Shown: positions 28,357-38,746 of the stretch, piece after piece
Numbering within the stretch: the stretch's first letter is position 1
Layout of the letters: each line of letters begins with the position of its first letter
NCBI RefSeq assembly: GCF_900089455.2
Contig: NZ_LT907988.1
Coordinates: 2,294,001-2,358,000 of the forward strand
Source: Orrella dioscoreae
Lineage (GTDB): Bacteria > Pseudomonadota > Gammaproteobacteria > Burkholderiales > Burkholderiaceae_B
Direction of reading: 5' to 3'
DNA: 64,000 nucleotides
Position numbers and translations under genes: made by a program
Notes under the pieces: generated by a model
What the model was told of the DNA's origin: nothing
Database searches by the model: none
Seen by the model: only the letters and a program-made list of their open reading frames with translations

Positions 28357-29045
28357 TCATTCGTTCGTTCGCGCGCGTGGCGGTGGCGATGGCGACCTTG
28401 TCGCTGGCGGCCGGCTGCGCGCTGATTCCGCCCGAGCCCATCGTGACCGGCCCCTTGACGGCGCCGCCGCCGCCGCCGGTCATGCCGGCCGCGGTGCCCA
28501 ACGGCTCCATCTACCAGCCCATCGTCTACGGCAACTATCCGCTCTTCGAGGACCGCCGTCCTCGCAACGCGGGCGATGTCGTGACCATCGTGCTGAACGA
28601 GCGGATGAACGCCGCCAAGGCCGTCGCCACCAACACCAATCGTACGGGCGCCGCCACGCTGGGCCTGAACGCGGTGCCGGCCATTGCGCCCAGCTGGCTG
28701 GGCGCCCAGCAGAACGCCGATTTCTCGGGTGCGAACACGGCCGCCGGCACGGGCAACAGCAGCGCGAACAACACGTTTACCGGCACCATCACCACCACGG
28801 TGATCGGCGTGCTGCCCAACGGCAACCTGCAGGTCGCCGGCGAAAAGCAGATCGCCATCAACCGTGGCAGCGAGTACGTGCGCTTCTCGGGTGTCGTCGA
28901 TCCGCGTTCCATCACGGGCGCCGGCACCGTGTCGTCCATCCAGGTGGCCGACGCACGCATCGAATACCGCAGCAAGGGCACCATGGACGAAGTCCAGACC
29001 ATGGGCTGGCTGCAGCGTTTCTTCCTGAATATCTCGCCGTTCTGA
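28353..29045 (+). CDS. flgH: Flagellar L-ring lipoprotein FlgH
   Basis: A 230-residue outer-membrane lipoprotein. The signal sequence ends in lipobox LAAGC. The conserved core is [32 protein letters not shown], then [29 protein letters not shown] and [33 protein letters not shown]. It forms the L ring bushing for the rod. Confidence 0.98.
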   Translation: MIIRSFARVAVAMATLSLAAGCALIPPEPIVTGPLTAPPPPPVMPAAVPNGSIYQPIVYGNYPLFEDRRPRNAGDVVTIVLNERMNAAKAVATNTNRTGAATLGLNAVPAIAPSWLGAQQNADFSGANTAAGTGNSSANNTFTGTITTTVIGVLPNGNLQVAGEKQIAINRGSEYVRFSGVVDPRSITGAGTVSSIQVADARIEYRSKGTMDEVQTMGWLQRFFLNISPF

Positions 29046-29048
29046 TCC

Positions 29049-30188
29049 ATGACTTTCCCGATGCCGACCGCTCTCTCTCTGTCTCGCAAGCTGGCTGCGC
29101 TGGCTTGCCTGCTTGCCGTGGCGGTCCTGCCGGGACTGGCGCAAGCCGAGCGCCTGAAGGACCTGGCCTCGATCCAGGGCGTGCGCGCCAACCAGCTGCT
29201 GGGCTACGGCCTGGTGGTGGGGCTGGACGGCAGCGGCGACCAGGTGCGCCAGACGCCGTTCACGCAACAAAGCCTGACCAACATGCTGTCGCAGCTGGGG
29301 ATCACGGTGCCGCAAGGCTCCAACATGCAGCTGAAGAACGTGGCCGCGGTCATGGTCACGGCGTCGCTGCCTGCCTTTGCGCGTCCCGGACAGACCGTGG
29401 ACGTGGTGGTGTCGTCCATGGGTAACGCCAAGAGCCTGCGTGGCGGCACGCTGCTCATGACCCCCTTGAAGGGCGCCGATGGCCAGGTCTACGCCATTGC
29501 ACAGGGCAACCTGCTGGTGGGCGGCGCGGGCGCCGAGGCCGGCGGTTCCAGCGTGCAGGTCAACCAGCTGAACGGCGGGCGCATCAGCAATGGCGCCATC
29601 ATCGAGCGCTCGGTGCCCACGACGATCTCGCGCGATGGCCTGATCTACCTTGAAATGAACACCAACGATTTCGGCACGACGCAGAACGCCGTCGACGCGC
29701 TGAACCGCCAGTTCGGCGCGAATACCGCCCAGGCCCTGGACGCGCGGGTCGTCGCCATCCGCGGACCGCTGGATCCCGCGCAGCAGACGGCCTTCCTGTC
29801 CCGCGTCGAGAACCTCCAGGTCACCCGCGCGCCCATCGGCGCCAAGGTCATCATCAACGCCCGTACCGGTTCGGTGGTCATGAACCGCACTGTCATGATC
29901 GAAGAGGCCGCCATTGCCCACGGCAACCTGTCGGTCATCATCAACCGCGAGAACCAGGTCAGCCAGCCGGATACGCCCTTTGGCGGCGGCCAGACCGTGG
30001 TGGTGCCGAACACCCAGATCGAACTGCGCCAGGAAGGCGGCGGTCTGCAGCGCGTGCAGACCAGCGCGAACCTGGCTGACGTCGTCCGCGCCTTGAATGC
30101 ACTGGGTGCCACGCCGCAGGATCTGCTTTCCATCCTTCAGGCCATGAAGAGCGCCGGCGCCCTGCGGGCCGATCTCGAGATCATCTAA
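29049..30188 (+). CDS. flgI: Flagellar P-ring protein FlgI
   Basis: A 379-residue periplasmic ring protein with a signal peptide ([19 protein letters not shown]). [32 protein letters not shown] and [40 protein letters not shown] are nearly invariant in the family. It assembles with FlgA's help. It starts 3 bp after flgH. Confidence 0.98.
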   Translation: MTFPMPTALSLSRKLAALACLLAVAVLPGLAQAERLKDLASIQGVRANQLLGYGLVVGLDGSGDQVRQTPFTQQSLTNMLSQLGITVPQGSNMQLKNVAAVMVTASLPAFARPGQTVDVVVSSMGNAKSLRGGTLLMTPLKGADGQVYAIAQGNLLVGGAGAEAGGSSVQVNQLNGGRISNGAIIERSVPTTISRDGLIYLEMNTNDFGTTQNAVDALNRQFGANTAQALDARVVAIRGPLDPAQQTAFLSRVENLQVTRAPIGAKVIINARTGSVVMNRTVMIEEAAIAHGNLSVIINRENQVSQPDTPFGGGQTVVVPNTQIELRQEGGGLQRVQTSANLADVVRALNALGATPQDLLSILQAMKSAGALRADLEII

Positions 30189-30202
30189 GGGATCGCACCG
30201 TC

Positions 30203-31198
30203 ATGGCCATGCCGCAATACAACGCCCTGCCTACCGCCGGCCAGCCCCTGGCCTTCGACTCGCGCAGCCTGGACAGCCTGAAGCACCAGGTCACGCGCGA
30301 GGGCGGCCCCAAGAGCGAGCAGCAGAAAGAGGTCGCCCGCCAGTTCGAGGCGCTCTTCCTGCAGATGATGATCAAGCGCATGCGCGAGGCGACGCCGCGC
30401 GACGGCATGTTCGACAGCGATCAGACGCGGCTGGCCCAGTCCATGGCCGACGAGCAGCTGGCGCTGGAGCTGGCATCGCCTGGCATCGGCCTGGCCCAGG
30501 CCATCCTGCAGCAGATCCGCGCGAACCAGGGTGGGGCGCCTGACGCCGCCCTGGACACTGCGCCGTTGCTGGCGCCCGAAGTCAACAATTCCCGCCTGCC
30601 TGGCCTGACTTCCCGGCTGGGCGTGGACACCTCGCAAGGCCCCAACGTGCGCGGCGACGTCGCCGCGATGATCGATCGCCTGTCGCGCGGCGGCCGCCCG
30701 GCGGAAGCCGAGCCGGTGAAGCCGCCTTCGGGCGCGCCTTCCCATGTGGTGGATTTCGTCAACCGTATGGCGGAGCCGGCGCGCCGCGCCGCCAACGCCT
30801 CGGGCGTGCCGGCCCGCCTGATCCTGGGCCAGGCTGCCCTGGAGTCGGGTTGGGGCAGGCGCGAGATCCTGCACAGCGATGGACGTCCCAGCTACAACGT
30901 CTTCGGTATCAAGGCCACGGGTGGCTGGACCGGCAAGGTGGCCGAAGTGGTCACGACGGAATATGTCGACGGCAAGCCCCAGAAGATGGTGCAGGCCTTC
31001 CGTGCCTATGGCTCCTATGAAGAGGCATTCTCGGACTATGCCCGCCTCATCGGCAACAGCCCGCGCTACGAGCGCGTGACGCAGGCGCGCAACGAAGTCG
31101 AGGCAGCCTGGCGCATCCAGCAGGCGGGTTATGCCACCGACCCCAACTACGCGGACAAGCTGATCGGCGTCATGGGGCAGTTCGGCGGCTCGGTCTAG
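30203..31198 (+). CDS. flgJ: Rod cap and peptidoglycan hydrolase FlgJ
   Basis: A 331-residue dual-domain FlgJ. The N-terminal rod-capping domain has QQKEVARQFEALFLQMMIKRMREATP. The C-terminal glucosaminidase/muramidase domain has LILGQAALESGWGRREI with catalytic Glu214, then SYNVFGIKATGGW, VQAFRAYGSYEEAFSDYARLI and YATDPNYADKLI. It opens the peptidoglycan for the rod. It is the last gene of the flgB operon. Confidence 0.97.
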   Translation: MAMPQYNALPTAGQPLAFDSRSLDSLKHQVTREGGPKSEQQKEVARQFEALFLQMMIKRMREATPRDGMFDSDQTRLAQSMADEQLALELASPGIGLAQAILQQIRANQGGAPDAALDTAPLLAPEVNNSRLPGLTSRLGVDTSQGPNVRGDVAAMIDRLSRGGRPAEAEPVKPPSGAPSHVVDFVNRMAEPARRAANASGVPARLILGQAALESGWGRREILHSDGRPSYNVFGIKATGGWTGKVAEVVTTEYVDGKPQKMVQAFRAYGSYEEAFSDYARLIGNSPRYERVTQARNEVEAAWRIQQAGYATDPNYADKLIGVMGQFGGSV

Positions 31199-31244
31199 GA
31201 CCGTGCCGGTTTTGGAAATCGTCATTTTTGGTAAGGCCGGAGAC

Positions 31245-31271
31245 TAAATAAGTCCGAATCTTTGCCGTTAA
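31245..31271 (+). promoter_or_regulatory. FliA promoter of flgKL
   Basis: TAAA at 31245, 15 bases, GCCGTTAA at 31264-31271: seven of eight -10 bases and the full -35 core of the sigma-28 consensus. It lies 69 bp before flgK. This is the best of the four clear FliA promoters in the window and makes flgKL a late transcription unit separate from flgB-J. Confidence 0.9.
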
Positions 31272-31340
31272 TTGCCTGAGGCCCGTTTTTCCCGGGCACG
31301 CCACGGATACGCCCCCCATTCTGCACAGAGCGATCGCAAC

Positions 31341-33005
31341 ATGAACCTGTACAACCTCGGACTTTCCGGCTTGACCGCCTCGCAGGCTCGCCTGAATACC
31401 ACCGGCCACAACATCGCCAATGCCGACACCGAGGGCTACAACCGCCAGCGCGTGATGGTCTCGACTGCTGGCGGCACCGCCACCAGCGCCGGCTTCTTTG
31501 GCCGCGGCGTGCTGGTCGACACGGTCCAGCGTTCGTACGACGGTTTCCTGTATCGCCAGCTGACCTCCGCCCAGTCGCACGGGTCGGCGCTGCTGTCTTT
31601 CGGTGGCCAGATCGCGCAGGTCAACAACCTGCTGGCCGACCGTACCGTGGGCGTGGCGCCTGCCCTGCAGAAATTCTTCGAAGGCACGCAAGCCGTGGCG
31701 TCGGCGCCCGCCGACCCCGCCGCCCGCCAGGAAATGATCGGACAGGCCAACAATCTGGTCACCCAGATCAATGAGGCCAACCGCTTCCTGCAGAACCAGC
31801 GCGAAGGCCTGAACACCCAGATTTCCACGACCGTCGACCAGATCAACAGCTATGTCGCGCGCATCGAGGACCTGAACAAGCAGATCACCACGGCCAAGGC
31901 GTCGTCCAACGGCCAGCCGCCCAACGACCTGTATGACCAGCGCGACCAGCTGGTCGCCGAGTTGAACATCCTGGCCAAGGTCAACGTGTCGGAGCAGGGC
32001 GACAACTTCAACCTGACCATCGGCAACGGCCAGGCCGTGCTGTCGGGCGGCAAGCAGTACCCGCTGCAAGCCGTCGCCTCGGCCGACGACCCCTCGCGCA
32101 CCGTCGTGGCGTTCACCACGCCTGGCACCGCGGGCCAGACGATCACGGTCGAGCTGCAGGATGGCATGCTCGACGGCGGCCAGTTGGGCGGCCTGCTGAA
32201 GTACCGTGCCGAATCGCTGGACGTCATCCAGAACGACCTGGGCCGCATGGCCGTGGGCCTGGCGTCGGCTTACAACGCGCAGCATCGCCAGGGCCTGGAC
32301 GCCAACGGTATCGCCGGCGGCGATTTCTTCTCGCTGGGCATCCCCACCGTCAAGACCAATGCCAACAACGCGGGCAGCCAGGAGGTGCAGGTGGCCTTCG
32401 CCGACGCCAACGCGCTGACCGGCAAGGACTACAAGGTCAGCTACGATGGCGCGAACTATCACATCACGCGCCTGCCGGAAAACACGCCCATGTATTCGGG
32501 CGACGGCTCGGCGCTGAGCGCCACGCCGCCCCAACTGATTGACGGCCTGCAGTTCACGCTGGGGGCCGGCGTGCCGCAACCCGGCGACAGCTGGGTGGTC
32601 CAGCCCACGCGCAATGCCGCCGCCGACCTGGGGCTGGCCATTACGGATCCCGCCAAGATCGCCGCCGCGGATGCCGAGGGCGGTTCGGCCAACGGCAAGA
32701 ACGCCCTGGCGCTGTCGGAACTGCAGACCAAGAAGATTCTGGGCAACGGCACGTTGAACATCAACGAAGCCTTCGCGCAGATCGTGAACAAGGTGGGTGT
32801 GCAGACGCAGCAGAACGCCACCGCCGCCAAGGCGCAGAGCAACCTGATCACGCAGAACTACGCTGCCCAGCAGGCGTATTCGGGTGTCAACCTGGACGAA
32901 GAGTACGTCAACCTGGATCGCTACCAGCAGCAGTATCGCGCGGCGTCCCGTCTCATCGACGTGGGCAGCCAGTTGTTCGACACCCTGCTGGGCCTGCGCA
33001 GCTAA
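31341..33005 (+). CDS. flgK: Hook-filament junction protein FlgK (HAP1)
   Basis: A 554-residue FlgK: MNLYNLGLSGLTASQARLNTTGHNIANADTEGYNRQRV at the N-terminus and SGVNLDEEYVNLDRYQQQYRAASRLIDVGSQLFDTLLGLR at the C-terminus. It replaces FlgD at the hook tip and joins hook to filament with FlgL. The start is ATG 31341; an upstream in-frame extension overlaps the promoter region and has no homology. FlgN is the chaperone. Confidence 0.98.
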   Translation: MNLYNLGLSGLTASQARLNTTGHNIANADTEGYNRQRVMVSTAGGTATSAGFFGRGVLVDTVQRSYDGFLYRQLTSAQSHGSALLSFGGQIAQVNNLLADRTVGVAPALQKFFEGTQAVASAPADPAARQEMIGQANNLVTQINEANRFLQNQREGLNTQISTTVDQINSYVARIEDLNKQITTAKASSNGQPPNDLYDQRDQLVAELNILAKVNVSEQGDNFNLTIGNGQAVLSGGKQYPLQAVASADDPSRTVVAFTTPGTAGQTITVELQDGMLDGGQLGGLLKYRAESLDVIQNDLGRMAVGLASAYNAQHRQGLDANGIAGGDFFSLGIPTVKTNANNAGSQEVQVAFADANALTGKDYKVSYDGANYHITRLPENTPMYSGDGSALSATPPQLIDGLQFTLGAGVPQPGDSWVVQPTRNAAADLGLAITDPAKIAAADAEGGSANGKNALALSELQTKKILGNGTLNINEAFAQIVNKVGVQTQQNATAAKAQSNLITQNYAAQQAYSGVNLDEEYVNLDRYQQQYRAASRLIDVGSQLFDTLLGLRS

Positions 33006-33079
33006 GCGGCCGCTCAGCCGACCCCCGGACCGACACGTCTCTCCCTTTATCGCGTCATTCAGATCACTGGCCAGCCATC

Positions 33080-34309
33080 ATGCGTATCAGCACGACTCAA
33101 TTGTTCCGTACCGGCATCGACACGATGAATGCCCAGCAGTCCGACCTGATGCATCTGTTCCAGCAGATCGGCACGGGCCGCCGCCTGGTGTCGCCGGCTG
33201 ACGATCCCCTGGCGTCGTCGCAGACGATCAACATCGCTCAGACCGAGTCGATGAACCTGCGTTACGCGACCAATCGCAACGTGGCCAACCAGAATCTGGC
33301 GCTGGCGGAAAACACGCTGGATTCGGTGACGCGCGCGATGCAGGATGTCCGCACGACGATCGTCCAGGCAGGCAACATCTATACCGATACCGACCGCGCC
33401 TCGCTCGCCAACGTGCTGCGCGTTGCCCGCGAGAACCTGCTGTCGCAGGCCAATGCCACCGACGGCAACGGCCAGTACCTGTTCTCGGGCCATCGTGGCG
33501 ACACCCAGCCGTACTCGCTCGACGAGGCGACCGGCGTGGTGACCTATCACGGCGACACCGGCTCGCGTCTCATCCAGGTCGACCAGACCCGCCAGATGGA
33601 CAGCGCCCACGTCGGTTCGGACATCTTCAACCGTGCCTCGCCGGGATCGCAGATCTACCTGACCTCGTCCAACGCCGCCAACAACGGCACGGGCCTGATC
33701 AGCACGCCGCAGGTGACCGACCCCACGCATGCCAACGCCGGCATGAACTTCCGCGTGGACTTCGCGGGCGATCCCCTGGAATACACGGTCACCGTGATCG
33801 ATCCCGCCACGAATGCCGAGACGACGGGTGCGCCCGTCGCCTACACCGGCGGCGGCACGCTCGACCTGGGCGGTGTGAACATCAAGTTGACCGGCACGCC
33901 GGTGGCCGGCGACAGCTTCCGGGCGGATCAAGTCCAGAACGCCGACGTGGATCTGTTCAAGTCGCTGGATGATGTCATCAAGGCCCTGGAAACGCCGGCC
34001 GACGGTGACCCCGTCGCCCAGGCCCGTCTGAACAACGTGCTGGCGTCGGTGTCGCAGCGCCTGGCCGTCAACTACGACAACATCCTGACCGTGCGCGCCG
34101 CGGGCGGCACGCGCATGGCCGAGCTGGACTCGCTGGATGCCAATGGCAACCTGCGCAACCTGAACTACAAGGAACAGCTGTCCAGCCTGGAAAACGTGGA
34201 TTACTACTCCGCGTCGTCGCAGCTCACCCTGCGCCAGGCCGCGCTGGAAGCTGCCACGCTGGCCTTCCGCAAGATCCAGAACACCAGCCTTTTCGCCACC
34301 CAGAACTGA
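33080..34309 (+). CDS. flgL: Hook-filament junction protein FlgL (HAP3)
   Basis: A 409-residue FlgL, flagellin-like at both ends: [42 protein letters not shown] and [35 protein letters not shown]. It lies between FlgK and the first flagellin. It follows flgK by 74 bp and ends at a terminator. Confidence 0.97.
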   Translation: MRISTTQLFRTGIDTMNAQQSDLMHLFQQIGTGRRLVSPADDPLASSQTINIAQTESMNLRYATNRNVANQNLALAENTLDSVTRAMQDVRTTIVQAGNIYTDTDRASLANVLRVARENLLSQANATDGNGQYLFSGHRGDTQPYSLDEATGVVTYHGDTGSRLIQVDQTRQMDSAHVGSDIFNRASPGSQIYLTSSNAANNGTGLISTPQVTDPTHANAGMNFRVDFAGDPLEYTVTVIDPATNAETTGAPVAYTGGGTLDLGGVNIKLTGTPVAGDSFRADQVQNADVDLFKSLDDVIKALETPADGDPVAQARLNNVLASVSQRLAVNYDNILTVRAAGGTRMAELDSLDANGNLRNLNYKEQLSSLENVDYYSASSQLTLRQAALEAATLAFRKIQNTSLFATQN

Positions 34310-34328
34310 TTCCTGCCGTATCCAGTCC

Positions 34329-34351
34329 AGTCCGCCCTCGAGAGGCGGACT
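34329..34351 (+). terminator. Rho-independent terminator after flgL
   Basis: An 8-bp perfect stem AGTCCGCC / GGCGGACT with a 7-nt loop, followed by TTCCCT. It lies 20 bp after the flgL stop and just before the first chemoreceptor gene. The T tract is short, so efficiency may be moderate. Confidence 0.7.
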
Positions 34352-34376
34352 TTCCCTAAGGCGCGTCGAAGCAACC

Positions 34377-36392
34377 ATGTTCTCCAACCTCAAAGTCCGG
34401 ACCGGCCTGCTGCTGGTTCTGTCGTTCATGTCCATTCTGGCGCTGGGCGTCACGGTATTGGGCTGGTACAGCGTCAAGGGTGGCAGTGCGGACATCAAGA
34501 ACCTGGAGCGCGTGTCGCTGCATCAGCTCCAGGACGTGCGCAAGGCCTATGTCGGCGTGCTGCGCGCGGTGATCCGCATCGACTCCTCGATCAACGCCAT
34601 CAGCGCGCAGACCGCGCGCACCGAAGCCCAGGCGGCCACCACGCTGCTGGCCGACGCGCGCAAGAGTTTCGCCAGCTATCAAGGCTCGCCCAAGCTGACG
34701 GAAAACGCCAGGCAGGTCGAGACCGCGCTGGCGCGCGATTTCGCTGCCTATGCCGCGTCGGTGGAGAACATGGGCCAGGCCGCGGCGGCCAATGACCAGG
34801 CAAAATACCTGCAGATCAAGACGCAGGACGCCACGCAGGCCAGCGCCGCGCTGATCCGTTCGCTGGACGCCTTCGAAACCTACGCCAACGGACGCAGCGA
34901 CAGCTTCGTCACCGCGTCGGAGCAGCGTGCCCGGATGATGGACATCGTGCTGGTGGCGCTGGCGGTGCTTATCGTGCTGAGCATCGTGGGCTCGTACATG
35001 TTCCTGAACCGCCAGCTGCTTCGTCCGCTGCAGCGCGCGGGCAACCTGTTCGATCGCATTGCCGCAGGCGACCTGACGCAGCGCGTGGAAGCGCGTTCCA
35101 ACAATGAAATCGGCCAGCTGTTCGCCGCGCTGCGCCGCATGCAGGAAAGCCTGACGCGCACCGTGACGGCCGTGCGCACGGGCGTGGATGAAATCAACGT
35201 GGGCGCGCGTGAGATCTCGGCCGGCAACACCGACCTGAGCAGCCGCACCGAGCAGCAGGCCGCCTCGCTGGAAGAAACCGCCGCCAGCATGGAACAGTTG
35301 GCCGGCACCGTGCGCCAGAACGCCGACAATGCCCGCCAGGCCAACCAGCTGGCTGCCAGCAGCATGGAAGTCGCCCAGCGCGGCGGTTCGGCCGTGTCGG
35401 AAGTGGTCGGCACGATGCAGGAAATCTCCGCCAGCTCGAAGAAGATCTCGGAAATCGTGTCAGTCATCGACGGCATTGCGTTCCAGACCAACATCCTGGC
35501 GCTGAACGCGGCGGTGGAAGCCGCGCGTGCGGGCGAGCAGGGCAAGGGCTTCGCGGTGGTGGCGGGCGAAGTGCGCTCGCTGGCGCAGCGCAGCGCGCAG
35601 GCGGCCAAGGAAATCAAGGGCCTGATCGAAGACTCGGTCAGCAAGGTGGGCGCGGGCTCGCAGCAGGTCGAACGCGCTGGCGCGACCATGCAGGAGATCG
35701 TGCAGTCGGTCAAGCGCGTGACGGACATCATGGGCGAGATCTCGGCGGCCTCGCAAGAGCAGTCGACCGGCATCGAGCAGGTGAACCGTGCGGTCACGCA
35801 GATGGACGAAGTGACGCAACAGAACGCCGCGCTGGTGGAAGAAGCCGCCGCCGCCGCGGGCTCGCTGCAGGAGCAGGCGGTCAAGCTTGCCGAAGCCGTG
35901 GCCGTGTTCCGCGTGCAGGGCGGTGGCGAAGTCATCGACGTGCGCAGCCGCCAGATCGGTGCGTCGCGCCAGGCGCCGCGCGTGGGCGTCAGCAACGAAC
36001 GCCCGCCGGAGCACAAGCCCGCCGCCGTCGCGGCCCCGGCTCCGGCTCCGGCCGAACCCGAACAGCCGCCTGCACAACCGCCGCGCAAGCGTCCCGTCGC
36101 GCTGCCGTCCGCGACAGCGGCGCCTGCCGCCGCGCGTCCGGCTGCCGTGCGTCCCGCCACCACGGGCCATTCCGCCTCGGCTGGCGCGAAGCCGGCAGCA
36201 CAGCCGCTCACGCCGCGCGCAGGGCGCAGCAAGCCGGCGGCGGGTGCCGCCGCCAGCCATGCCGCCACGCCCGCTGCCAGCACCGAACGTCCTGCCGCGC
36301 GCCGTGAGGCGCCGCCCGCCGCCGAACCGATGTTGCGCCCGTCAGCCACGCGCCGTCACCAGCCCGCGGAAGACGATTGGGAGTCGTTCTGA
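34377..36392 (+). CDS. Methyl-accepting chemotaxis protein with C-terminal CheR/CheB-tether
   Basis: A 671-residue transmembrane receptor: TM1 ([22 protein letters not shown]), a 150-residue helical ligand domain, TM2 ([23 protein letters not shown], about 190-212), HAMP, and a signalling helix bundle with the hairpin tip [41 protein letters not shown]. An Ala/Pro-rich linker of about 130 residues ends in the pentapeptide DWESF, which resembles the E. coli NWETF tether for CheR/CheB. The ligand is unknown. About 815 bp of its signalling part is almost identical to the receptor at 36852. Confidence 0.95.
   Translation: MFSNLKVRTGLLLVLSFMSILALGVTVLGWYSVKGGSADIKNLERVSLHQLQDVRKAYVGVLRAVIRIDSSINAISAQTARTEAQAATTLLADARKSFASYQGSPKLTENARQVETALARDFAAYAASVENMGQAAAANDQAKYLQIKTQDATQASAALIRSLDAFETYANGRSDSFVTASEQRARMMDIVLVALAVLIVLSIVGSYMFLNRQLLRPLQRAGNLFDRIAAGDLTQRVEARSNNEIGQLFAALRRMQESLTRTVTAVRTGVDEINVGAREISAGNTDLSSRTEQQAASLEETAASMEQLAGTVRQNADNARQANQLAASSMEVAQRGGSAVSEVVGTMQEISASSKKISEIVSVIDGIAFQTNILALNAAVEAARAGEQGKGFAVVAGEVRSLAQRSAQAAKEIKGLIEDSVSKVGAGSQQVERAGATMQEIVQSVKRVTDIMGEISAASQEQSTGIEQVNRAVTQMDEVTQQNAALVEEAAAAAGSLQEQAVKLAEAVAVFRVQGGGEVIDVRSRQIGASRQAPRVGVSNERPPEHKPAAVAAPAPAPAEPEQPPAQPPRKRPVALPSATAAPAAARPAAVRPATTGHSASAGAKPAAQPLTPRAGRSKPAAGAAASHAATPAASTERPAARREAPPAAEPMLRPSATRRHQPAEDDWESF
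35101..35916 (+). repeat. Receptor signalling-domain repeat, copy 1
   Basis: Ungapped and about 96% identical to 37687-38502 (I count roughly 30 differences by eye over about 815 bases). The two receptor genes diverge sharply on either side, including in their N-terminal sensor domains, which suggests duplication with later gene conversion. Confidence 0.85.
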
Positions 36393-36394
36393 TC

Positions 36395-36769
36395 ATGCGC
36401 CGTCTGCTGCCCACGCTCGCGCGTTGCCTTGCCAGCCTGGCCGTCCTGACGTTGGCGGCCTGCTCCACCACAGGCCACAACTTCGACGAGTCGGCGCTGG
36501 GCACGCTGACACCGGGGCAGAGCACGCTCTTCGACGCCAAGGTTGCGCTGGGCGGACAGCCTGCCGATATCTATTCCCAGGGGGATGGCACCAGCCTTGC
36601 CCGCTGGGCTTTCAAGGTCAGTTTCGTGACCGACGGTCTGTACCACCGCAAGGAAGCCATGCTGCTTTTCGGCCCTGACGGTCGACTCATCAGGCTGGTC
36701 GATACCAACAATATCCTCCTGGAGCCATGGCAGCGTCAGAAACTGCTGGGCACCGGAGCCTACAACTAA
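36395..36769 (+). CDS. Small BamE/SmpA-OmlA-like lipoprotein
   Basis: A 124-residue predicted lipoprotein. The signal peptide ([22 protein letters not shown]) ends in lipobox LAAC at about position 25. The mature part [36 protein letters not shown] and [15 protein letters not shown] resembles the small BamE/SmpA-OmlA fold, in which a T-P/G-x-S motif starts the first helix. It begins 3 bases after the first receptor stop and so is probably co-translated with chemoreceptors. It need not be the true BamE of the Bam complex, whose gene is usually elsewhere. Confidence 0.7.
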   Translation: MRRLLPTLARCLASLAVLTLAACSTTGHNFDESALGTLTPGQSTLFDAKVALGGQPADIYSQGDGTSLARWAFKVSFVTDGLYHRKEAMLLFGPDGRLIRLVDTNNILLEPWQRQKLLGTGAYN

Positions 36770-36851
36770 AGTCCAGCACTGCGCCGGAGGGGATCCGCGC
36801 CGCGCGAGCGGCGGGGCATGCCATTCCGGCAACGGCCAAGCGGAGAAAATC

Positions 36852-38597
36852 ATGACAACGCACGCAGAACATACGCCAGCCCCCGAGAAGCGGAACGCCA
36901 AGGCCAAGAAGCCCGTCGCGGCCAAGACACGCCGGGGGAGTTTGCGTGACGTGCGTGTCGGCTCCCTGATAATGTTGGTGCTGGGCCTGTTCACGCTGAT
37001 GATCGCGGGCGTGGGCGCATTGGCTGCCTTCTTCCTGGACCAGAACGCCAAGGACCTGAACTACCAGGCCAGCCTGACCCAGCGTTACAACCAGGTGCAG
37101 GTGATCAACAGCAACATGCTTGAGGCCCGCGTGGGCCTGATGGTCGCGGCACGTTTCCAGCAGGAATCCGGCGCCGGCATGGCCACCGCGCAAGACGCCA
37201 CGAACGCGCTCAATGACGCGAAGAAGCGCCTGGATTCCGTGCGCGAAAGCTTTAGCGATTTCCAGAAGAACATGCTGGAAGACGAGGCGGGCCGCCAGGT
37301 GTCCATGAACCTGGTGCGCCGCTACCGCGCTTACCTGGACGATGGCGTCGACACGATGGTGGAGGCCCTGGCCAGCCAGGACTATTCGACCTTCTACATG
37401 GTCAACACGCAGTACGGCACGCCGCGCAGCGCGGCATTCGTCGAGGCCATTCGCGCCTTCTCGGACTACATCGACCGCGAGCAGGCCAAGATCGCCGAAC
37501 AAGCCCAGCGCAACTTCCAGATCGGCTTGGCTGCCGTGGGCGCCTCGGTCGTGCTGGCGATCCTGCTGATGATCCTGATGCGCGTCGTGTTCGGCCGCGT
37601 GATCGTCAAGCCGCTGGTGCGCGCCGGCCATTTGTTCGACCGCATCGCGGCGGGCGACCTGACGCAGCGCGTGGACAATCGCTCCAACAACGAAATCGGC
37701 CAGCTGTTCGCCGCGCTGCGCCGCATGCAGGAAAGCCTGACCCGCACCGTGGCTGCCGTGCGCCATGGCGTGGATGAAATCAACGTGGGCGCGCGTGAAA
37801 TCTCGGCCGGCAACACCGACCTGAGCAGCCGCACCGAGCAGCAGGCCGCCTCGCTGGAAGAAACTGCCGCCAGCATGGAAGAGTTGGCCGGCACCGTGCG
37901 CCAGAACGCCGACAACGCCCGCCAGGCCAACCAGCTGGCTGCCAGCAGCATGGAGGTCGCGCATCGCGGTGGCGCGGCCGTGTCGGAAGTGGTCGGCACG
38001 ATGCAGGCCATCTCCGCCAGCTCGAAGAAGATCTCGGAAATCGTGTCGGTCATCGACGGCATTGCGTTCCAGACCAACATCCTGGCGCTGAACGCGGCGG
38101 TGGAAGCCGCCCGCGCCGGCGAACAGGGCAAGGGCTTCGCGGTGGTGGCGGGCGAAGTGCGCTCGCTGGCGCAGCGCAGCGCGCAGGCGGCCAAGGAAAT
38201 CAAGGGCCTGATCGAAGACTCGGTCAGCAAGGTGGGCGCGGGCTCGCAGCAGGTCGAGCGCGCTGGCGCGACCATGCAGGAGGTCGTGCAGTCGGTCAAG
38301 CGCGTGACGGACATCATGGGCGAGATCTCGGCGGCCTCGCAGGAGCAGTCGACCGGCATCGAGCAGGTGAACCGTGCGGTCACGCAGATGGATGAAGTGA
38401 CGCAACAGAACGCCGCGCTGGTGGAAGAAGCCGCCGCCGCCGCGGGCTCGCTGCAGGAGCAGGCGGTCAAGCTTGCCGAAGCCGTGGCCGTGTTCCGCCT
38501 GCAAGGCGGTGAAGTGATCGACGTGCGTGCCCAGCTGGGGGCGCAACGTCCAAGCCCGGGTGCCGATGACGGCATGCCCGCACTGGCTGGCGCCTAG
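36852..38597 (+). CDS. Methyl-accepting chemotaxis protein
   Basis: A 581-residue receptor. A Lys-rich cytoplasmic N-terminus (about 35 residues) is unusually long. It is followed by TM1 ([27 protein letters not shown]), a helical periplasmic domain, TM2 ([25 protein letters not shown], about 225), HAMP and the conserved signalling tip. The C-terminus ends [21 protein letters not shown], without a WExF tether. The signalling half is about 96% identical in DNA to the receptor at 34377, while the sensor domains differ. Confidence 0.95.
   Translation: MTTHAEHTPAPEKRNAKAKKPVAAKTRRGSLRDVRVGSLIMLVLGLFTLMIAGVGALAAFFLDQNAKDLNYQASLTQRYNQVQVINSNMLEARVGLMVAARFQQESGAGMATAQDATNALNDAKKRLDSVRESFSDFQKNMLEDEAGRQVSMNLVRRYRAYLDDGVDTMVEALASQDYSTFYMVNTQYGTPRSAAFVEAIRAFSDYIDREQAKIAEQAQRNFQIGLAAVGASVVLAILLMILMRVVFGRVIVKPLVRAGHLFDRIAAGDLTQRVDNRSNNEIGQLFAALRRMQESLTRTVAAVRHGVDEINVGAREISAGNTDLSSRTEQQAASLEETAASMEELAGTVRQNADNARQANQLAASSMEVAHRGGAAVSEVVGTMQAISASSKKISEIVSVIDGIAFQTNILALNAAVEAARAGEQGKGFAVVAGEVRSLAQRSAQAAKEIKGLIEDSVSKVGAGSQQVERAGATMQEVVQSVKRVTDIMGEISAASQEQSTGIEQVNRAVTQMDEVTQQNAALVEEAAAAAGSLQEQAVKLAEAVAVFRLQGGEVIDVRAQLGAQRPSPGADDGMPALAGA
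37687..38502 (+). repeat. Receptor signalling-domain repeat, copy 2
   Basis: Second copy of the ungapped near-identical block at 35101-35916, offset by 2586 bases. It encodes the HAMP end through the C-terminal methylation helix. Confidence 0.85.
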
Positions 38598-38612
38598 CGG
38601 GTTCTAGGTTCT

Positions 38613-38661
38613 GCAAGGCCACAATCGCTCAAAGGGGGGGCGGTTGTGGTTGTGGCTTTGC
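38613..38661 (+). terminator. Stem-loop after second receptor gene
   Basis: GCAAGGCCACAA at 38613 pairs with TTGTGGCTTTGC ending at 38661 (one mismatch in 12). A nested alternative pairs CCACAATCGC with GCGGTTGTGG. It lies 15 bp after the receptor stop. No T tract follows, so it is either a factor-dependent terminator or a structured leader for the aerotaxis gene. Confidence 0.45.
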
Positions 38662-38746
38662 AAGCGGTGATGCGCGTCCTGCAAGGGGACGTGCGATAGG
38701 TACTTAGCCACACCAGTACATCTCCCGCAACCTGGAAGAGAGTCCC

